Under the pieces are notes generated by a model. That model was not told the origin of the DNA, did no database searches, and worked only from the letters and a program-made list of their open reading frames with translations. From assembly GCF_900110915.1 (NCBI RefSeq), contig NZ_FOFG01000005.1:172595-236594 (forward strand): a stretch of DNA of 64,000 nucleotides. Reading direction: 5' to 3'. Position 1 is the first letter of the stretch. Each line of letters opens with the position of its first letter. The stretch comes from Faunimonas pinastri. Its GTDB lineage: Bacteria; Pseudomonadota; Alphaproteobacteria; Rhizobiales; Afifellaceae. Below are positions 1 through 8,906 of the stretch, one piece after another. Both the position numbers and the translations under genes were made by a program.

Positions 1-94
1 GATACCGGCCCGCCTGTCGCATGATCCAGATCGGCGGCACCTCGAAGGCTTCGCCCTTCAGGGCTCTGAGGAGTTTCGCGTCGGCTCTCGGCAA
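1..94 (-). CDS. hemE: Uroporphyrinogen decarboxylase, N-terminal fragment (cut by window edge)
   Basis: Only the first 31 codons are in the window, running leftward off the edge. The conserved N-terminal family signature [12 protein letters not shown] is read directly, which identifies the heme-pathway enzyme that decarboxylates uroporphyrinogen III to coproporphyrinogen III in the cytosol. The start is a TTG at 94-92, preceded by AGGAG with 9 nt spacing. The ATG a few bases upstream is in the wrong frame. The gene is divergent from ppsR, an arrangement common in Hyphomicrobiales. Confidence 0.85.
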   Translation of the reverse strand, partial: MPRADAKLLRALKGEAFEVPPIWIMRQAGRY

Positions 95-536
95 TCCCCA
101 TATCTCCTAAAAGAGAGACTCTTAGAGAGAGTCTGTTTCTTTTGTTTGGGGGTGAATTGCTGGAATTAGCCGTCGTCCCCAATTAGCCCACACCCTTATC
201 CTGTGATCCCGGGCCGCGCCAGCGTTGTGGATATGTCGGCGGCCTGTCGGGAAGAAAGCCTGGAAACGCGAACCGGAATCGGCGGACCAAGCGGGCAAGC
301 TCCGATTTGGCGAACTGTTAACAGAGTATTAATAGCTTCCGGGTTATTCGACCGTCGCGAGAGACGCCGGAAAGTTGTCCCGGGGCAGCGAGGCTGTTGA
401 TCGTTTTGGACGGAAGCGGGACGGGCAATGGGCAGAGCGGCCGACAACTCCGATCCGGGGCGTTTTATCCCCGCAGATCCCGGACTTTCCCCAGGCTGCC
501 TTCAGGCGCGTTCCAGCCCGCGAACGCCCTGATCCG
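95..536. other. Divergent hemE/ppsR intergenic region
   Basis: No coding sequence is supported here. It should hold the promoters of hemE (leftward) and of the ppsR operon (rightward). It contains a perfect 7-bp inverted repeat, AGACTCT at 116-122 and AGAGTCT at 128-134 with a 5-nt loop, followed by a T-rich tract at 136-146. That could be a regulator site or a weak hairpin. An AT-rich patch near 316-332 in otherwise GC-rich DNA is a candidate promoter for ppsR. Both readings are inference. Confidence 0.5.
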
Positions 537-1379
537 ATGCCCCAGTCGAACGCCAGTCCGCGCTACTTCCATCTGCACCTGATCTCCGATTCCACCGGCG
601 AGACGCTGATCAATGTCGGCCGGGCAGCCGCGGTCCAGTACAAGCAGACCCACGCGATCGAGCACATCCATTCCCTGCTCCGCACGCCGGCGCAGGTGGA
701 TCGCTGCCTGCGCGATGTCGAGCAGGCGCCGGGCATCGTGCTTTATACGATCGTGGACGCGGAACTCGCCCGTAAGCTCCAGGCCGGCTGCGAGGAACTG
801 GGCATTCCCTGCGTGTCCGTTCTGGACCCCGTGCTGAACGCCTTCCAGTCCTACCTCGGAACGCGCTCCTCGGGCCGCGTCGGCGCGCAGCACGTGCTGG
901 ACGCCGATTATTTCCGCCGCATCGACGCCTTGAATTTCACGCTCGCCCATGATGACGGGCAGCTGCCGGACGACGTGGAGGACGCGGAGGTCATCCTCGT
1001 CGGCGTCAGCCGCACCTCCAAGACGCCGACCTCGATCTATCTCGCCAATCGGGGCGTGCGGACCGCAAACGTGCCGCTGATCCCCGCGACCCCCCTTTCC
1101 GAAGCGCTCCTGAAGGCGAAGAAGCCGCTGGTCGTCGGTCTGATCGCCAGCCCGGACCGCATCGTGCAGATCCGGCAGCACCGGCTGATGATGCTGAGCA
1201 CGGACGAAACCATGGAATCCTATGTCGACCGGGCGACGGTCACCGAGGAAATCGCCTGGAGCCGCAAGCTCTGTGCCCGGCAGGGCTGGCCGCTGATCGA
1301 CGTCAGCCGCCGCTCCATCGAGGAAACGGCAGCGGCCGTCGTGGCGCTTCTGAGCGCACATCGCGAGCGCCTGACGTGA
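537..1379 (+). CDS. ppsR: Pyruvate, phosphate dikinase / PEP synthase regulatory protein
   Basis: This 280-residue protein belongs to the DUF299 kinase/pyrophosphorylase family, which inactivates PEP synthase or pyruvate phosphate dikinase by ADP-dependent phosphorylation and reactivates it by Pi-dependent dephosphorylation. The P-loop-like motif [11 protein letters not shown] lies near residues 156-166, and the N-terminus ([13 protein letters not shown]) is typical. I chose the ATG at 537 because the protein then has the usual family length; an in-frame start exists at 375 but adds an arginine-rich, unconserved leader. It is the first gene of a coupled ppsR-maf-aroE-coaE run. I cannot tell from sequence whether the target is PpsA or PpdK. 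Confidence 0.93.
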   Translation: MPQSNASPRYFHLHLISDSTGETLINVGRAAAVQYKQTHAIEHIHSLLRTPAQVDRCLRDVEQAPGIVLYTIVDAELARKLQAGCEELGIPCVSVLDPVLNAFQSYLGTRSSGRVGAQHVLDADYFRRIDALNFTLAHDDGQLPDDVEDAEVILVGVSRTSKTPTSIYLANRGVRTANVPLIPATPLSEALLKAKKPLVVGLIASPDRIVQIRQHRLMMLSTDETMESYVDRATVTEEIAWSRKLCARQGWPLIDVSRRSIEETAAAVVALLSAHRERLT

Positions 1380-1966
1380 AGCTGATCCTCGCCTCCGGCA
1401 GTGCCGCCCGGCAGCGCATGCTCCGCAATGCCGGCCTCGACTTCGCAGTGCATCCGGCCGACATCGACGAGCGCGCCGCGGAAGCGCCGCTGGCCGAAGC
1501 CGGAGCCGCGCCGGAAGATCTGGCGGCACTCCTGGCCGCGGTGAAGGCCGGCGACGTGAGCGCCCGCTTTCCCGAGGATCTCGTGATTGGCTCCGACCAG
1601 GTGCTCGACCTCGACGGCGAACACTTTTCCAAGCCGGAGGACATGGAGGCGGCGCGCCGCCAGCTTCTCGCCCTCTCCGGTCGCACCCATCAGCTTCATT
1701 CCGCCGTCGCGGTCACGATAGGCGAAGAGATCGTCTGGCAGCATGTCGCGACGGCGTCGCTGACCATGCGCGATCTGCCGCCCGCCTTTGTCGGGCACTA
1801 TCTCTCCGCAGCCGGGCCGGAGATTCTTGGCAGCGTCGGCGCCTATCATGTGGAAGGGCGCGGCATTCAGCTCTTCGACCGGATCGAGGGAGACTTCTTC
1901 ACCATCCAGGGGCTGCCATTGCTGCCGCTCCTTCAATTCCTGCGTGCCTACGGGGTCCTTTCTTGA
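1376..1966 (+). CDS. maf: Maf-family nucleotide pyrophosphatase
   Basis: The protein has 196 residues and starts [15 protein letters not shown], the Maf nucleotide-binding signature in the variant found in alphaproteobacterial paralogues. Further conserved blocks are [10 protein letters not shown] (near residues 64-73) and [11 protein letters not shown]. Maf proteins hydrolyse non-canonical or methylated nucleoside triphosphates and are linked to septum control. The GTG start overlaps the ppsR stop (GTGA), indicating translational coupling. The exact substrate cannot be assigned from sequence. Confidence 0.9.
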   Translation: MKLILASGSAARQRMLRNAGLDFAVHPADIDERAAEAPLAEAGAAPEDLAALLAAVKAGDVSARFPEDLVIGSDQVLDLDGEHFSKPEDMEAARRQLLALSGRTHQLHSAVAVTIGEEIVWQHVATASLTMRDLPPAFVGHYLSAAGPEILGSVGAYHVEGRGIQLFDRIEGDFFTIQGLPLLPLLQFLRAYGVLS

Positions 1967-2799
1967 CCGCATCGCCCAAGGCCTTCGTCATCGGCTGGCC
2001 GATCAACCATTCGCGGTCGCCGATCATCCATCGCTATTGGCTCGCCCGTGCCGGTCTTGCCGGCAGCTATGACGCCGTGCCCGTGCCGGTGGAGGAGTTC
2101 GAAGTCTTTCTGCGCACCTTCAAGGACCGGGATTTCGTCGGCGGCAACGTTACGCTGCCTCACAAGGAGAGCGCGTTCCGGGCCTGCGCGCGGAAGACGG
2201 ACGTCGCGGCCCGTCTCGGCGCGGTCAACACGCTCTGGCTGGAAGACGGCGAACTCTGCGGCGACAACACGGACGCGCACGGCTTTTCCGCCAATCTCGA
2301 CGATCAGCTTGCGGGCTGGCGCGATGCGCGCAGCGCTCTCGTGCTGGGTGCCGGCGGCGCGGCGCGCGCCGTGATCCACTCCTTGCTGGAAGCGGGTGTC
2401 GAGCGGATCGCCCTGCTGAACCGCACCGTCGAACGGGCGGCCGATCTCGCTCGCCATTTCGGTCCGCGTGTCGTGGCCGGAGCGCTCGCCGATGTCGCGG
2501 GTCTGGCGCCCTCGACCGAGCTTTTCGTCAACACGATTTCCGCCGGTCTTTCCGGCGAGCAGCCGGTATCGGTGGACTGGAGCCGTGCGCCGAAGGGCGC
2601 CATGGTCGCCGATATCGTCTACGTCCCGCTGCTCACGCCCTTCCTGCAGGGCGCGAAAGACGCGGGGTTTCGCGTTTCGGACGGTCTCGGCATGCTGCTG
2701 CACCAGGCGGCGCCCGGGTTCGAGCGTTGGTTCGGCGGGCGGCCGGAGGTGACCGATGAGCTCCGCCGTCTCGTCCTCGCCGACATCGAGCGCCGCTGA
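1963..2799 (+). CDS. aroE: Shikimate dehydrogenase (NADP+)
   Basis: This 278-residue enzyme reduces 3-dehydroshikimate to shikimate in aromatic amino-acid synthesis. Visible motifs are the substrate-binding SRSP (in NHSRSPIIH), the catalytic lysine in [10 protein letters not shown], the DNTDAHGF loop, and the NADP glycine motif GAGGAARAV near residues 126-134. The TTG start overlaps the maf stop (TTGA). Length and motif order match AroE rather than the shorter YdiB/SdhL paralogues. Confidence 0.95.
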   Translation: MTASPKAFVIGWPINHSRSPIIHRYWLARAGLAGSYDAVPVPVEEFEVFLRTFKDRDFVGGNVTLPHKESAFRACARKTDVAARLGAVNTLWLEDGELCGDNTDAHGFSANLDDQLAGWRDARSALVLGAGGAARAVIHSLLEAGVERIALLNRTVERAADLARHFGPRVVAGALADVAGLAPSTELFVNTISAGLSGEQPVSVDWSRAPKGAMVADIVYVPLLTPFLQGAKDAGFRVSDGLGMLLHQAAPGFERWFGGRPEVTDELRRLVLADIERR

Positions 2800-2809
2800 C
2801 GCGCCCGCG

Positions 2810-3400
2810 ATGATCGTCCTCGGGCTCACCGGATCGATCGGCATGGGCAAGTCGACCACCGCCGGCATGTTTCGCGCCCGAGGCGTCCCGGTGCATGACG
2901 CCGACGCCTTCGTCCATGCGCTTTACGGGGGCGCCGCCGTTCCGCTGGTCGAGGCCGCCTTTCCCGGCACGACGCGGGAGGGTGCGGTGGACCGGCGATT
3001 GCTGGGCCAGCGTGTGCTCGGCAACGCGCCTGCGCTGAAACAGCTTGAAGAAATCGTCCATCCGCTGGTGCGCGCCGGCGAAGCCGCTTTTCTCGAACGG
3101 GCGCGAGCGGAGGGCGCACCCATCGTGGTGCTCGATATTCCGCTGCTCTTCGAAACCGGCGCCGAGGCGCGCGTCGACAGGATCGCCGTGGTGACGACCG
3201 ATCCGGCGGTGCAGCGTGCCCGCGTGCTGGCGCGACCGGGAATGACGGAGGAAAAGTTCGCGCAGATCCTGGCGCGACAGATGCCGGACGTGGAAAAACG
3301 CCGCCGCGCCGACTACCTCATCGACACCGGGCACGGCCTCGAGGCGGCACGGGCGGGGGTCGACGAAATCCTCGCCGATCTTGTCCGTGCAGGGGATTAG
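2810..3400 (+). CDS. coaE: Dephospho-CoA kinase
   Basis: CoaE phosphorylates the 3'-hydroxyl of dephospho-CoA, the last step of coenzyme A synthesis. The P-loop [12 protein letters not shown] begins at residue 5, followed by the HDAD substrate motif and the DIPLLFE block. From the ATG at 2810 the protein has 196 residues and the family's normal N-terminus. A second in-frame ATG at 2756 has a much better ribosome-binding site (GGAGG, 6 nt spacing) but lies inside aroE and adds an 18-residue Ser/Ala leader, so the start is uncertain. Confidence 0.93.
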   Translation: MIVLGLTGSIGMGKSTTAGMFRARGVPVHDADAFVHALYGGAAVPLVEAAFPGTTREGAVDRRLLGQRVLGNAPALKQLEEIVHPLVRAGEAAFLERARAEGAPIVVLDIPLLFETGAEARVDRIAVVTTDPAVQRARVLARPGMTEEKFAQILARQMPDVEKRRRADYLIDTGHGLEAARAGVDEILADLVRAGD

Positions 3401-3448
3401 CGTCCGCGGTATCTTGCGTCGGACGCGGTTTGGAGCGAATCAGAGACC

Positions 3449-4162
3449 ATGCGCGAGATCGTCTTCGACACCGAAACCACCGGCCTGGATTGCCTCAACG
3501 GCGATCGGCTGATCGAAATCGGCTGCGTGGAGATCCTGAACAGGATCCCGACCGGGCGGACCCACCACATCTACATCAATCCGAAGCGGACCGTGCACCC
3601 GGAAGCCGTGCAGGTCCACGGCATCACCGACGAGTTCCTCAGCGACAAGCCGTGCTTCGAGCACATCGTCGACGAGTTCATGGAATTCGTTGGCGACAGT
3701 CCGCTCGTCGCGCATAATTCTTCCTTCGACCGCGGCTTCATCAACATGGAGCTGAAGCTCTGCGGCCGGCTGATCATCGAGGATCACCGCTTCGTCGATA
3801 CGCTGATGCTGGCCCGGCGCCGCCATCCGAACGGCCCGAACAGCCTCGACGCGCTTTGTTCGCGCTATGGGATCGACAACAGCAACCGTACCAAGCACGG
3901 CGCGCTTCTCGACGCGATGATCCTGTCGGAAGTCTACATCGAGCTGCTGGGCGGCCGGCAGGCAACCTTCGAACTGGGCTCGGCCGGGCATTCGAGCGCC
4001 TCGCGCCGCGAGGCCCGGATGGTCCGCCAGCGCCCGAAGCCGCTCGCGCCGCGCCTGACGCCCGAGGAACTGGCCGCGCATGGGGCTTTCCTCGCGGGCA
4101 TGGGCGGGACACCGCTCTGGGCGCGCTACAACGAAGAAGCGGCGGCCGAAGCCGCCGCCTGA
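3449..4162 (+). CDS. dnaQ: DNA polymerase III epsilon subunit (3'-5' proofreading exonuclease)
   Basis: The 237-residue protein is the proofreading subunit of the replicative polymerase core. Exo motif I is FDTETTGLD (near residue 6), motif II is VAHNSSFDRGF, and motif III is HGALLDA, giving the metal-binding acidic residues and catalytic His of the DEDDh exonucleases. The C-terminal tail after residue 180 is the expected polymerase-alpha tether. The gene ends in a GC-rich hairpin and converges on secB with only 25 nt between the stops. Confidence 0.95.
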   Translation: MREIVFDTETTGLDCLNGDRLIEIGCVEILNRIPTGRTHHIYINPKRTVHPEAVQVHGITDEFLSDKPCFEHIVDEFMEFVGDSPLVAHNSSFDRGFINMELKLCGRLIIEDHRFVDTLMLARRRHPNGPNSLDALCSRYGIDNSNRTKHGALLDAMILSEVYIELLGGRQATFELGSAGHSSASRREARMVRQRPKPLAPRLTPEELAAHGAFLAGMGGTPLWARYNEEAAAEAAA

Positions 4163-4170
4163 TCTTTCTC
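4139..4170 (+). terminator. Hairpin terminator overlapping the dnaQ 3' end
   Basis: An 8-bp perfect stem, GCGGCGGC at 4139-4146 and GCCGCCGC at 4151-4158 with loop CGAA, overlaps the last dnaQ codons and is followed by a short T-rich tract (TCTTTCTC). It lies between convergent dnaQ and secB and may work in both directions. The same GGCGGC-CGAA-GCCGCC core is reused at 27321-27336. Confidence 0.55.
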
Positions 4171-4187
4171 GGGAGAACCGGCCGATC

Positions 4188-4682
4188 TTACATCGGCTGG
4201 TTGGCAGCCTGGCGCTGCACGTCGATTTCCGACATGCGCTGGCGGTAAAGCTGCGCGAAATCGACCGGATCGATCAGCAGCGGCGGGAAACCGCCCTGTC
4301 GGGTCGCATCCGCGAGGATCTGCCGGGCGAAGGGGAAAAGCAGCCGGGGGCACTCGATCAGCACGAACGGATGCAGGTGCTCCTGCGGCACGTTCTGGAT
4401 CTGGAACAGCCCGGCATAGGTGACTTCCGCGACGAAAAGTGGCTCGCCGCCCCGGCGGGCGTTGGCATCCAGCTTCAGCTCGATCTCGAACTCCGTCTCG
4501 GAGATCGGCCGGGCATTGACGTTCACGTTGACTTCGAGGTCCGGCGCCTTTTCGCTCGGCCGCAACGAAGCAGGCGTGTTCGGGTTTTCGAAGGACAGGT
4601 CCTTCACATACTGGCCGAGAACGTGGATTCCCGGCTGTGCCTGCTCGTCGGACTGGGCGTCCGCTTGTCCGTTGATGCTCAT
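4188..4682 (-). CDS. secB: Protein-export chaperone SecB
   Basis: SecB is the cytosolic tetrameric chaperone that keeps preproteins unfolded and hands them to SecA. The 164-residue sequence shows the family blocks [11 protein letters not shown] near residue 25, LFQIQN and [11 protein letters not shown], with the acidic/Gln-rich N-terminus and C-terminal tail usual in alphaproteobacteria. It is monocistronic, and its stop nearly abuts the dnaQ stop. Confidence 0.96.
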   Translation of the reverse strand: MSINGQADAQSDEQAQPGIHVLGQYVKDLSFENPNTPASLRPSEKAPDLEVNVNVNARPISETEFEIELKLDANARRGGEPLFVAEVTYAGLFQIQNVPQEHLHPFVLIECPRLLFPFARQILADATRQGGFPPLLIDPVDFAQLYRQRMSEIDVQRQAANQPM

Positions 4683-4793
4683 GACCTACCGGCTCTCAAG
4701 AGTTGCTAAGCCCGCCTAGCACGGAGATGAATCCGCCACAACGAGCATGGTTGGGGAGGCGGCGGGCGAGATCGGACGCCGCCGCCGGGTGAA

Positions 4794-5306
4794 TCAGCGC
4801 CGCTCGTCGGGAGAACGCCAGGGGGTGCCGGAACCCCGGGAATCCGGGCCGGGGCGCTTCACGCGGAAATCCGTCTCGTCGAGGTCCAGCGTTTGCTGGC
4901 CGCCCGGGCGGAAAGGATCGGGAGCCCTGCCGCGCGGCCGCATCGCGCCGGCCGTACGAACGCGGATGCGGCTCGCGACGGCGCGGAACACCAGCGCGCG
5001 GGTGAAGGGGATCAGGATTGCGATCCCGAGAACGTCGGTGATGAAACCGGGGACCAGCAGCAGAACGCCGGCCAGCGCGCTGGTCATGCCGTCAAGAAGG
5101 GACGGGCCCGGAATGCGCCCGCCCGCGAGGTCGCTCCGCATGCGGCGGACGGTCATCAGGCCGTTATTGCGCAGGAGGATCGAACCGGCGAGCGCGGAGA
5201 GCACCACTAGAAGCAGCGTCGCGGCGATCCCGATATGGCGGCCGACGGCGATGAACACGGCGATCTCGGCCACGGGAAGAAACAGGATTGCAAGAGCGAC
5301 AGGCAT
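4794..5306 (-). CDS. fxsA: FxsA-family inner-membrane protein
   Basis: The protein has 170 residues with hydrophobic segments near residues 2-20, 26-44 and 78-105, then a charged proline-rich tail. The PVAEIAVFIAVG start and the LLLVPGFITDVLG block are FxsA (PF04186) hallmarks. In E. coli, FxsA overproduction relieves F-plasmid exclusion of phage T7; its normal role is unknown. It is divergent from timA, and this secB-fxsA-timA neighbourhood is conserved in Hyphomicrobiales. Confidence 0.9.
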   Translation of the reverse strand: MPVALAILFLPVAEIAVFIAVGRHIGIAATLLLVVLSALAGSILLRNNGLMTVRRMRSDLAGGRIPGPSLLDGMTSALAGVLLLVPGFITDVLGIAILIPFTRALVFRAVASRIRVRTAGAMRPRGRAPDPFRPGGQQTLDLDETDFRVKRPGPDSRGSGTPWRSPDERR

Positions 5307-5434
5307 GTTAACGAGTGTTCGATCCCTGTAAGGTCATCCGGGGCGTGACTCTCTCCCGTTGGAACGGGTGGAGCGTATGCCTACATCTTCATGATATGGG
5401 TGCCCCGGGCGCAGGCGAAAGGTCCAGAGCGGGA

Positions 5435-6166
5435 ATGAGCGGCTTCTTCGATGTCTACTCCATTATCTTTCTGGTGATCGCTGTCGTCATCTTTGTCCGG
5501 CTGGGCAGCGTGCTCGGCCGCCGTACAGGGAACGAGCCCGCGCCACGGCAGGACCAGAACTTCCGCCGAATGCCGGAATCGGGCCCGAATGCCCGGCCCG
5601 GCATGCGCAACGAACCGCGTAATGACAATGTCGTGATGCTGCCGACCGGGCGCAAGGACGTTGCGCCGGCCGACACGCTCGATCTGGCTGCGCTGGATCG
5701 CTTCGGACCGGGCTCCGCCGTCCACGAGGGGCTGGTCGCGGTCGCGCGCGCCTCCGGCCGCTTCGATGTGGACGAGTTCCTCGTCGGAGCCAGGAAGGCC
5801 TACGAGATGATCGTGATGGCCTTCGCGTCAGGTGATCGCGACACGTTGAAGGGCTTGCTGGCCGCCGACGTGTTCCAGGGCTTTTCCGCCGCGATCAACG
5901 AGCGGGAGAAGCAGGGGCACCACACCGAGCTCAGCCTGATCGGCGTCGACCAGCCGGAGATCAAGGCCGCGTCCCTGGAGGGCCGCGACACACGCATTTC
6001 GCTGCTCTTGACCAGCCATCTCGTCAGCGTGACGCGCGACGCACAGGGCGCCGTGATCGAGGGCGATCCCGACGACGTGCAGATCGTCCGAGATCTCTGG
6101 ACCTTCTCGCGCGATATTCGCAGCCGCGATCCCAACTGGGCTCTTTCGGCTACCGAGAGCGCCTGA
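5435..6166 (+). CDS. timA: TimA/Tim44-like membrane-associated protein
   Basis: This 243-residue protein has one N-terminal membrane anchor (near residues 8-24), a low-complexity proline/arginine linker, and a C-terminal Tim44-like domain from about residue 95. It resembles bacterial TimA, the homologue of the mitochondrial import subunit Tim44. The ATG at 5435 gives the family start MSGFFDVYSIIFLVIAV; an upstream in-frame ATG at 5315 adds an unconserved leader. It lies directly before mltA, as in related genomes. Its biochemical role in bacteria is unsettled. Confidence 0.88.
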   Translation: MSGFFDVYSIIFLVIAVVIFVRLGSVLGRRTGNEPAPRQDQNFRRMPESGPNARPGMRNEPRNDNVVMLPTGRKDVAPADTLDLAALDRFGPGSAVHEGLVAVARASGRFDVDEFLVGARKAYEMIVMAFASGDRDTLKGLLAADVFQGFSAAINEREKQGHHTELSLIGVDQPEIKAASLEGRDTRISLLLTSHLVSVTRDAQGAVIEGDPDDVQIVRDLWTFSRDIRSRDPNWALSATESA

Positions 6167-6189
6167 GTGCGGTCCAGCGTCTCGCGGCG

Positions 6190-7314
6190 ATGATCTCTGC
6201 CAGGCCGGAAAAGACTGTTTCGCCGGGCGCGGACCTCCTGCGGCCGGTTCGGTTCGACACGCTTCCGGGTTGGGCGGAGGACGACCACGCCGCCGCCTAC
6301 AGGGCTTTTCACCGGAGCGCCGAACGCGCGGTTATCGATCCGCCCAGCACAAAGGGGCTCGGCGTCGACGGCACGGATCTTGTCGCCATTGCTCGCCGCG
6401 CCCTGCAAACCGGTCCGACCCTTCTGGCGGAACAGGCTAGAGCCTTCTTCGAGCGCTGGTTCGCGCCGTTTTCGGTCGCCGAGCCGGGTTTCGTCACCGG
6501 CTATTACGAGCCGGAGGTCGATGCATCGGCCATCCGGACGCCGAATTTCCCCGTGCCGCTCTATTGCCGGCCGCCGGATCTGGTGAACGTTACCGACACC
6601 GATCGCCCGGCCGGTTGGGACCGGGAGATCCGCTTCGCCCGGCAGACGACGAACGGGCTGGAGATGTTCTCCGACCGGCGTGCGATCGAGGAAGGCGCTC
6701 TTGCCGGTCTCGACCTGGAGATTGCCTGGCTGCGCGATCCGGTGGATGCCTATTTCGTCCACATCCAGGGTTCCGCCCGCTTGTCCCTGCAGGATGGCCG
6801 GTTGCTGCGCGTCAGCTTCGCCGGCAAATCGGGCCACGCCTATACATCGATCGGCAAGCTGGCGATCGCACGCGGTCTGCTGCTGGAGGACAAGGCCGAC
6901 AAGTCGGGGCTCGAAGCGTGGCTTCGGACCTATCCGGACCGGGCGCGCGACCTTATGCGCGAGAACCGGTCCTTCATCTTCTTCGCGGTCAACGACGGTC
7001 TTGCCCCCTCCGATGGTCCGCTCGGTGCTGCCGGCGTGTCGCTGACGCCCGGTCGGAGCTTGGCCGTGGACCGGATGCTCGGAACCTTCCATACCCCTGT
7101 CTTTGTCACCGTGTCCGGCGTCGCCGATCCGGAGCGGACGGAGAAGCCGTTCCGCCGGCTGATGATCGCACAGGATACGGGATCCGCCATCGTCGGCCCC
7201 TCGCGCGGGGATCTGTTCTTCGGCTCCGGTGACGCGGCCGGTCGGCAGGCAGGCCGCGTCCGCCATGCTGCGGAAATGGTTCTGCTCGTGCCCCGTCCGG
7301 GACCGGCCACATGA
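6190..7314 (+). CDS. mltA: Membrane-bound lytic murein transglycosylase A
   Basis: The 374-residue protein carries an MltA barrel domain (GYYEPEVDAS near residue 105, DAYFVHIQGSARL near 187) and a C-terminal 3D domain with the catalytic-Asp block IAQDTGSAIVG near residue 322. These enzymes cleave the MurNAc-GlcNAc bond of peptidoglycan, leaving 1,6-anhydromuramyl ends. I see neither a lipobox nor a convincing signal peptide at this start, unlike E. coli MltA; export may use a start I have not recognised. It is coupled to smr by an ATGA overlap. Confidence 0.92.
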   Translation: MISARPEKTVSPGADLLRPVRFDTLPGWAEDDHAAAYRAFHRSAERAVIDPPSTKGLGVDGTDLVAIARRALQTGPTLLAEQARAFFERWFAPFSVAEPGFVTGYYEPEVDASAIRTPNFPVPLYCRPPDLVNVTDTDRPAGWDREIRFARQTTNGLEMFSDRRAIEEGALAGLDLEIAWLRDPVDAYFVHIQGSARLSLQDGRLLRVSFAGKSGHAYTSIGKLAIARGLLLEDKADKSGLEAWLRTYPDRARDLMRENRSFIFFAVNDGLAPSDGPLGAAGVSLTPGRSLAVDRMLGTFHTPVFVTVSGVADPERTEKPFRRLMIAQDTGSAIVGPSRGDLFFGSGDAAGRQAGRVRHAAEMVLLVPRPGPAT

Positions 7315-7880
7315 AGCGCCGGCTGTCGAACGAGGAGCGGGAACTCTGGGACCGCGTGCGCCAGAGCGCCAAACCCCTTCTCCGGTCCGGCACCCGACGC
7401 CTGAAGCCGGCGTTGGCTGCCCCGGTGGCAGAGGTTGTTCCGGAAGCCGTCGCTGCCCGCTCCGAGAAGGTGGAAGCGGCAGCCAAACCGCCGCAAAGGC
7501 CGGTGGGAAGCAGGCCCAAGGCCTATTCGCCGCCGCTGCCCTCCATGGCGGCGTTGGAAACAAAGGCGCGCCGCCGGCTTGCACGCGGCCAGACCGGCGT
7601 CGACCGCCGCATCGACCTCCATGGCATGACGCAGGCGCAGGCTCATTCCGCGCTGATCGGTTTCCTGCATCTCGCGCGCGGCAACGGGGATCGGCTTGTG
7701 CTGGTGATTACCGGCAAGGGCCGGGAGGACGACGCGGATCGCGGCGTGCTTCGCCGGAGCGTTCCGCATTGGCTTTCGCAGCCGGAACTGCGCAGGCTGG
7801 TGCTGGGCTTCGAGGAAGCGTCCCGGCGCCATGGCGGCGCGGGGGCGCTTTACGTTCGTTTGCGCCGGCGGAGCGACTAG
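7311..7880 (+). CDS. Smr-domain protein
   Basis: The protein has 189 residues. The C-terminal Smr domain (from about residue 100) is recognised by the DLHGMTQAQAHSAL and ITGKGRE blocks; such domains have nicking or RNA-endonuclease activity in some relatives. The first 90 residues are a basic, proline/alanine-rich linker. It starts inside the mltA stop. Its stop codon shares a CTAG tetranucleotide with the stop of the convergent acyltransferase gene. Confidence 0.9.
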   Translation: MKRRLSNEERELWDRVRQSAKPLLRSGTRRLKPALAAPVAEVVPEAVAARSEKVEAAAKPPQRPVGSRPKAYSPPLPSMAALETKARRRLARGQTGVDRRIDLHGMTQAQAHSALIGFLHLARGNGDRLVLVITGKGREDDADRGVLRRSVPHWLSQPELRRLVLGFEEASRRHGGAGALYVRLRRRSD

Positions 7881-8827
7881 CTGGCGTAGCGCCCGTTGCC
7901 GCCGCCGTAATAATTGACGTAACGGGCATTCATCGCGGAAACCGGCATGATGATCATGACGTCGGTCGTGCCGAACTGGTGATCCACGACGGCGCCATCG
8001 CCGATATAGGCGCCGATGCGGAGATAACCCTTGATCAGCGGCGGCAACGCTCGCATCGCCTGCTTCATGTCGATCGCCTCGGCCGGCATGCGGTTCATAT
8101 CGACATAAAGGTGGTCGTGGGCACGAACGTCCCAGGCCTCCGGCGGCCGGGCATTGTGATGCAGGAAGCTCAGGGGCAAGGCGAGCTTGTCCGGATCGGT
8201 GCCTTCCAGGCTGGCGCAGCCGATCATCACGTCCACGCCGTGCATCAGCACGTAAGCCCAGATGCCGTGCCACAGGAGTTCCACCGTCCGCTTGTCGCGG
8301 TACGGCTTCAACACGCAGGAGCGGCCGAGTTCCAGGAAGTTCAGGTGGTCGTGACGCTCCAGAAGCGGGCTGATGTCGTATTCACCGGCGGTGTAGAAGC
8401 CGCCATTCGCCTCCGCGATCTCCTGACGCAACATGCGGTACGTGCCGACGATGCCGGCTTTGTTGCGCATGAAAGGTCGCTTCGGGGCGGATTGGTCGAC
8501 CACCAGCAGATGATCGCAGATGAGGTCGAAGGGATCGACGTCACGGCGAATCAGTTCCGCCTCGGGGGAGGCGATCGCGGACATTTCCTCGTAAAAGACA
8601 TTGTAGCGCAGCGCCTGCGACCGCCGGACTTCGGCGGCGGTACGGGCCAGCCGAACTTCGAGATCGCCAATATGGCCGAGCGCGGCGAGATGCTGGTTGG
8701 CACGCCACGGCGCGCGATTTCCGCGCCTGAAAGGCCGAATGCCGAAACCGGGCCTGTCGATCATGCCCGGCGTAAAGCGCCGGACCAGATGTCGGGGAGA
8801 CAGGCGGGCAAGTTCCATCTTAGTCAT
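7877..8827 (-). CDS. OlsB-like GNAT acyltransferase (ornithine-lipid / hemolysin family)
   Basis: The 316-residue protein belongs to the acyl-ACP-using GNAT group (PF13444) that contains OlsB, which N-acylates ornithine in the first step of ornithine-lipid synthesis. Recognisable blocks are RRSQALRYNVFYEEM (near residue 88), the FDLICDHLLVVD strand, and the LELGRSCVLKPYR region. The long C-terminal part (DVMIGCASLEGTDPDK onward) also fits the family. No olsA-like O-acyltransferase is next to it, so ornithine-lipid synthesis is plausible but unproven. Confidence 0.8.
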   Translation of the reverse strand: MTKMELARLSPRHLVRRFTPGMIDRPGFGIRPFRRGNRAPWRANQHLAALGHIGDLEVRLARTAAEVRRSQALRYNVFYEEMSAIASPEAELIRRDVDPFDLICDHLLVVDQSAPKRPFMRNKAGIVGTYRMLRQEIAEANGGFYTAGEYDISPLLERHDHLNFLELGRSCVLKPYRDKRTVELLWHGIWAYVLMHGVDVMIGCASLEGTDPDKLALPLSFLHHNARPPEAWDVRAHDHLYVDMNRMPAEAIDMKQAMRALPPLIKGYLRIGAYIGDGAVVDHQFGTTDVMIIMPVSAMNARYVNYYGGGNGRYAS

Positions 8828-8906
8828 CTCCGGACGATTTCCCTCCGTCGGATGGGAACTCCTTTACATCATCCGCGTTTGCAAACCTAGCATGACAAAG
8901 GAGGCG

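Noticed and set aside
7229..8890. 553-codon open frame on the plus strand
   Set aside because: It crosses mltA, smr and the antisense of the acyltransferase, and no domain is recognisable.
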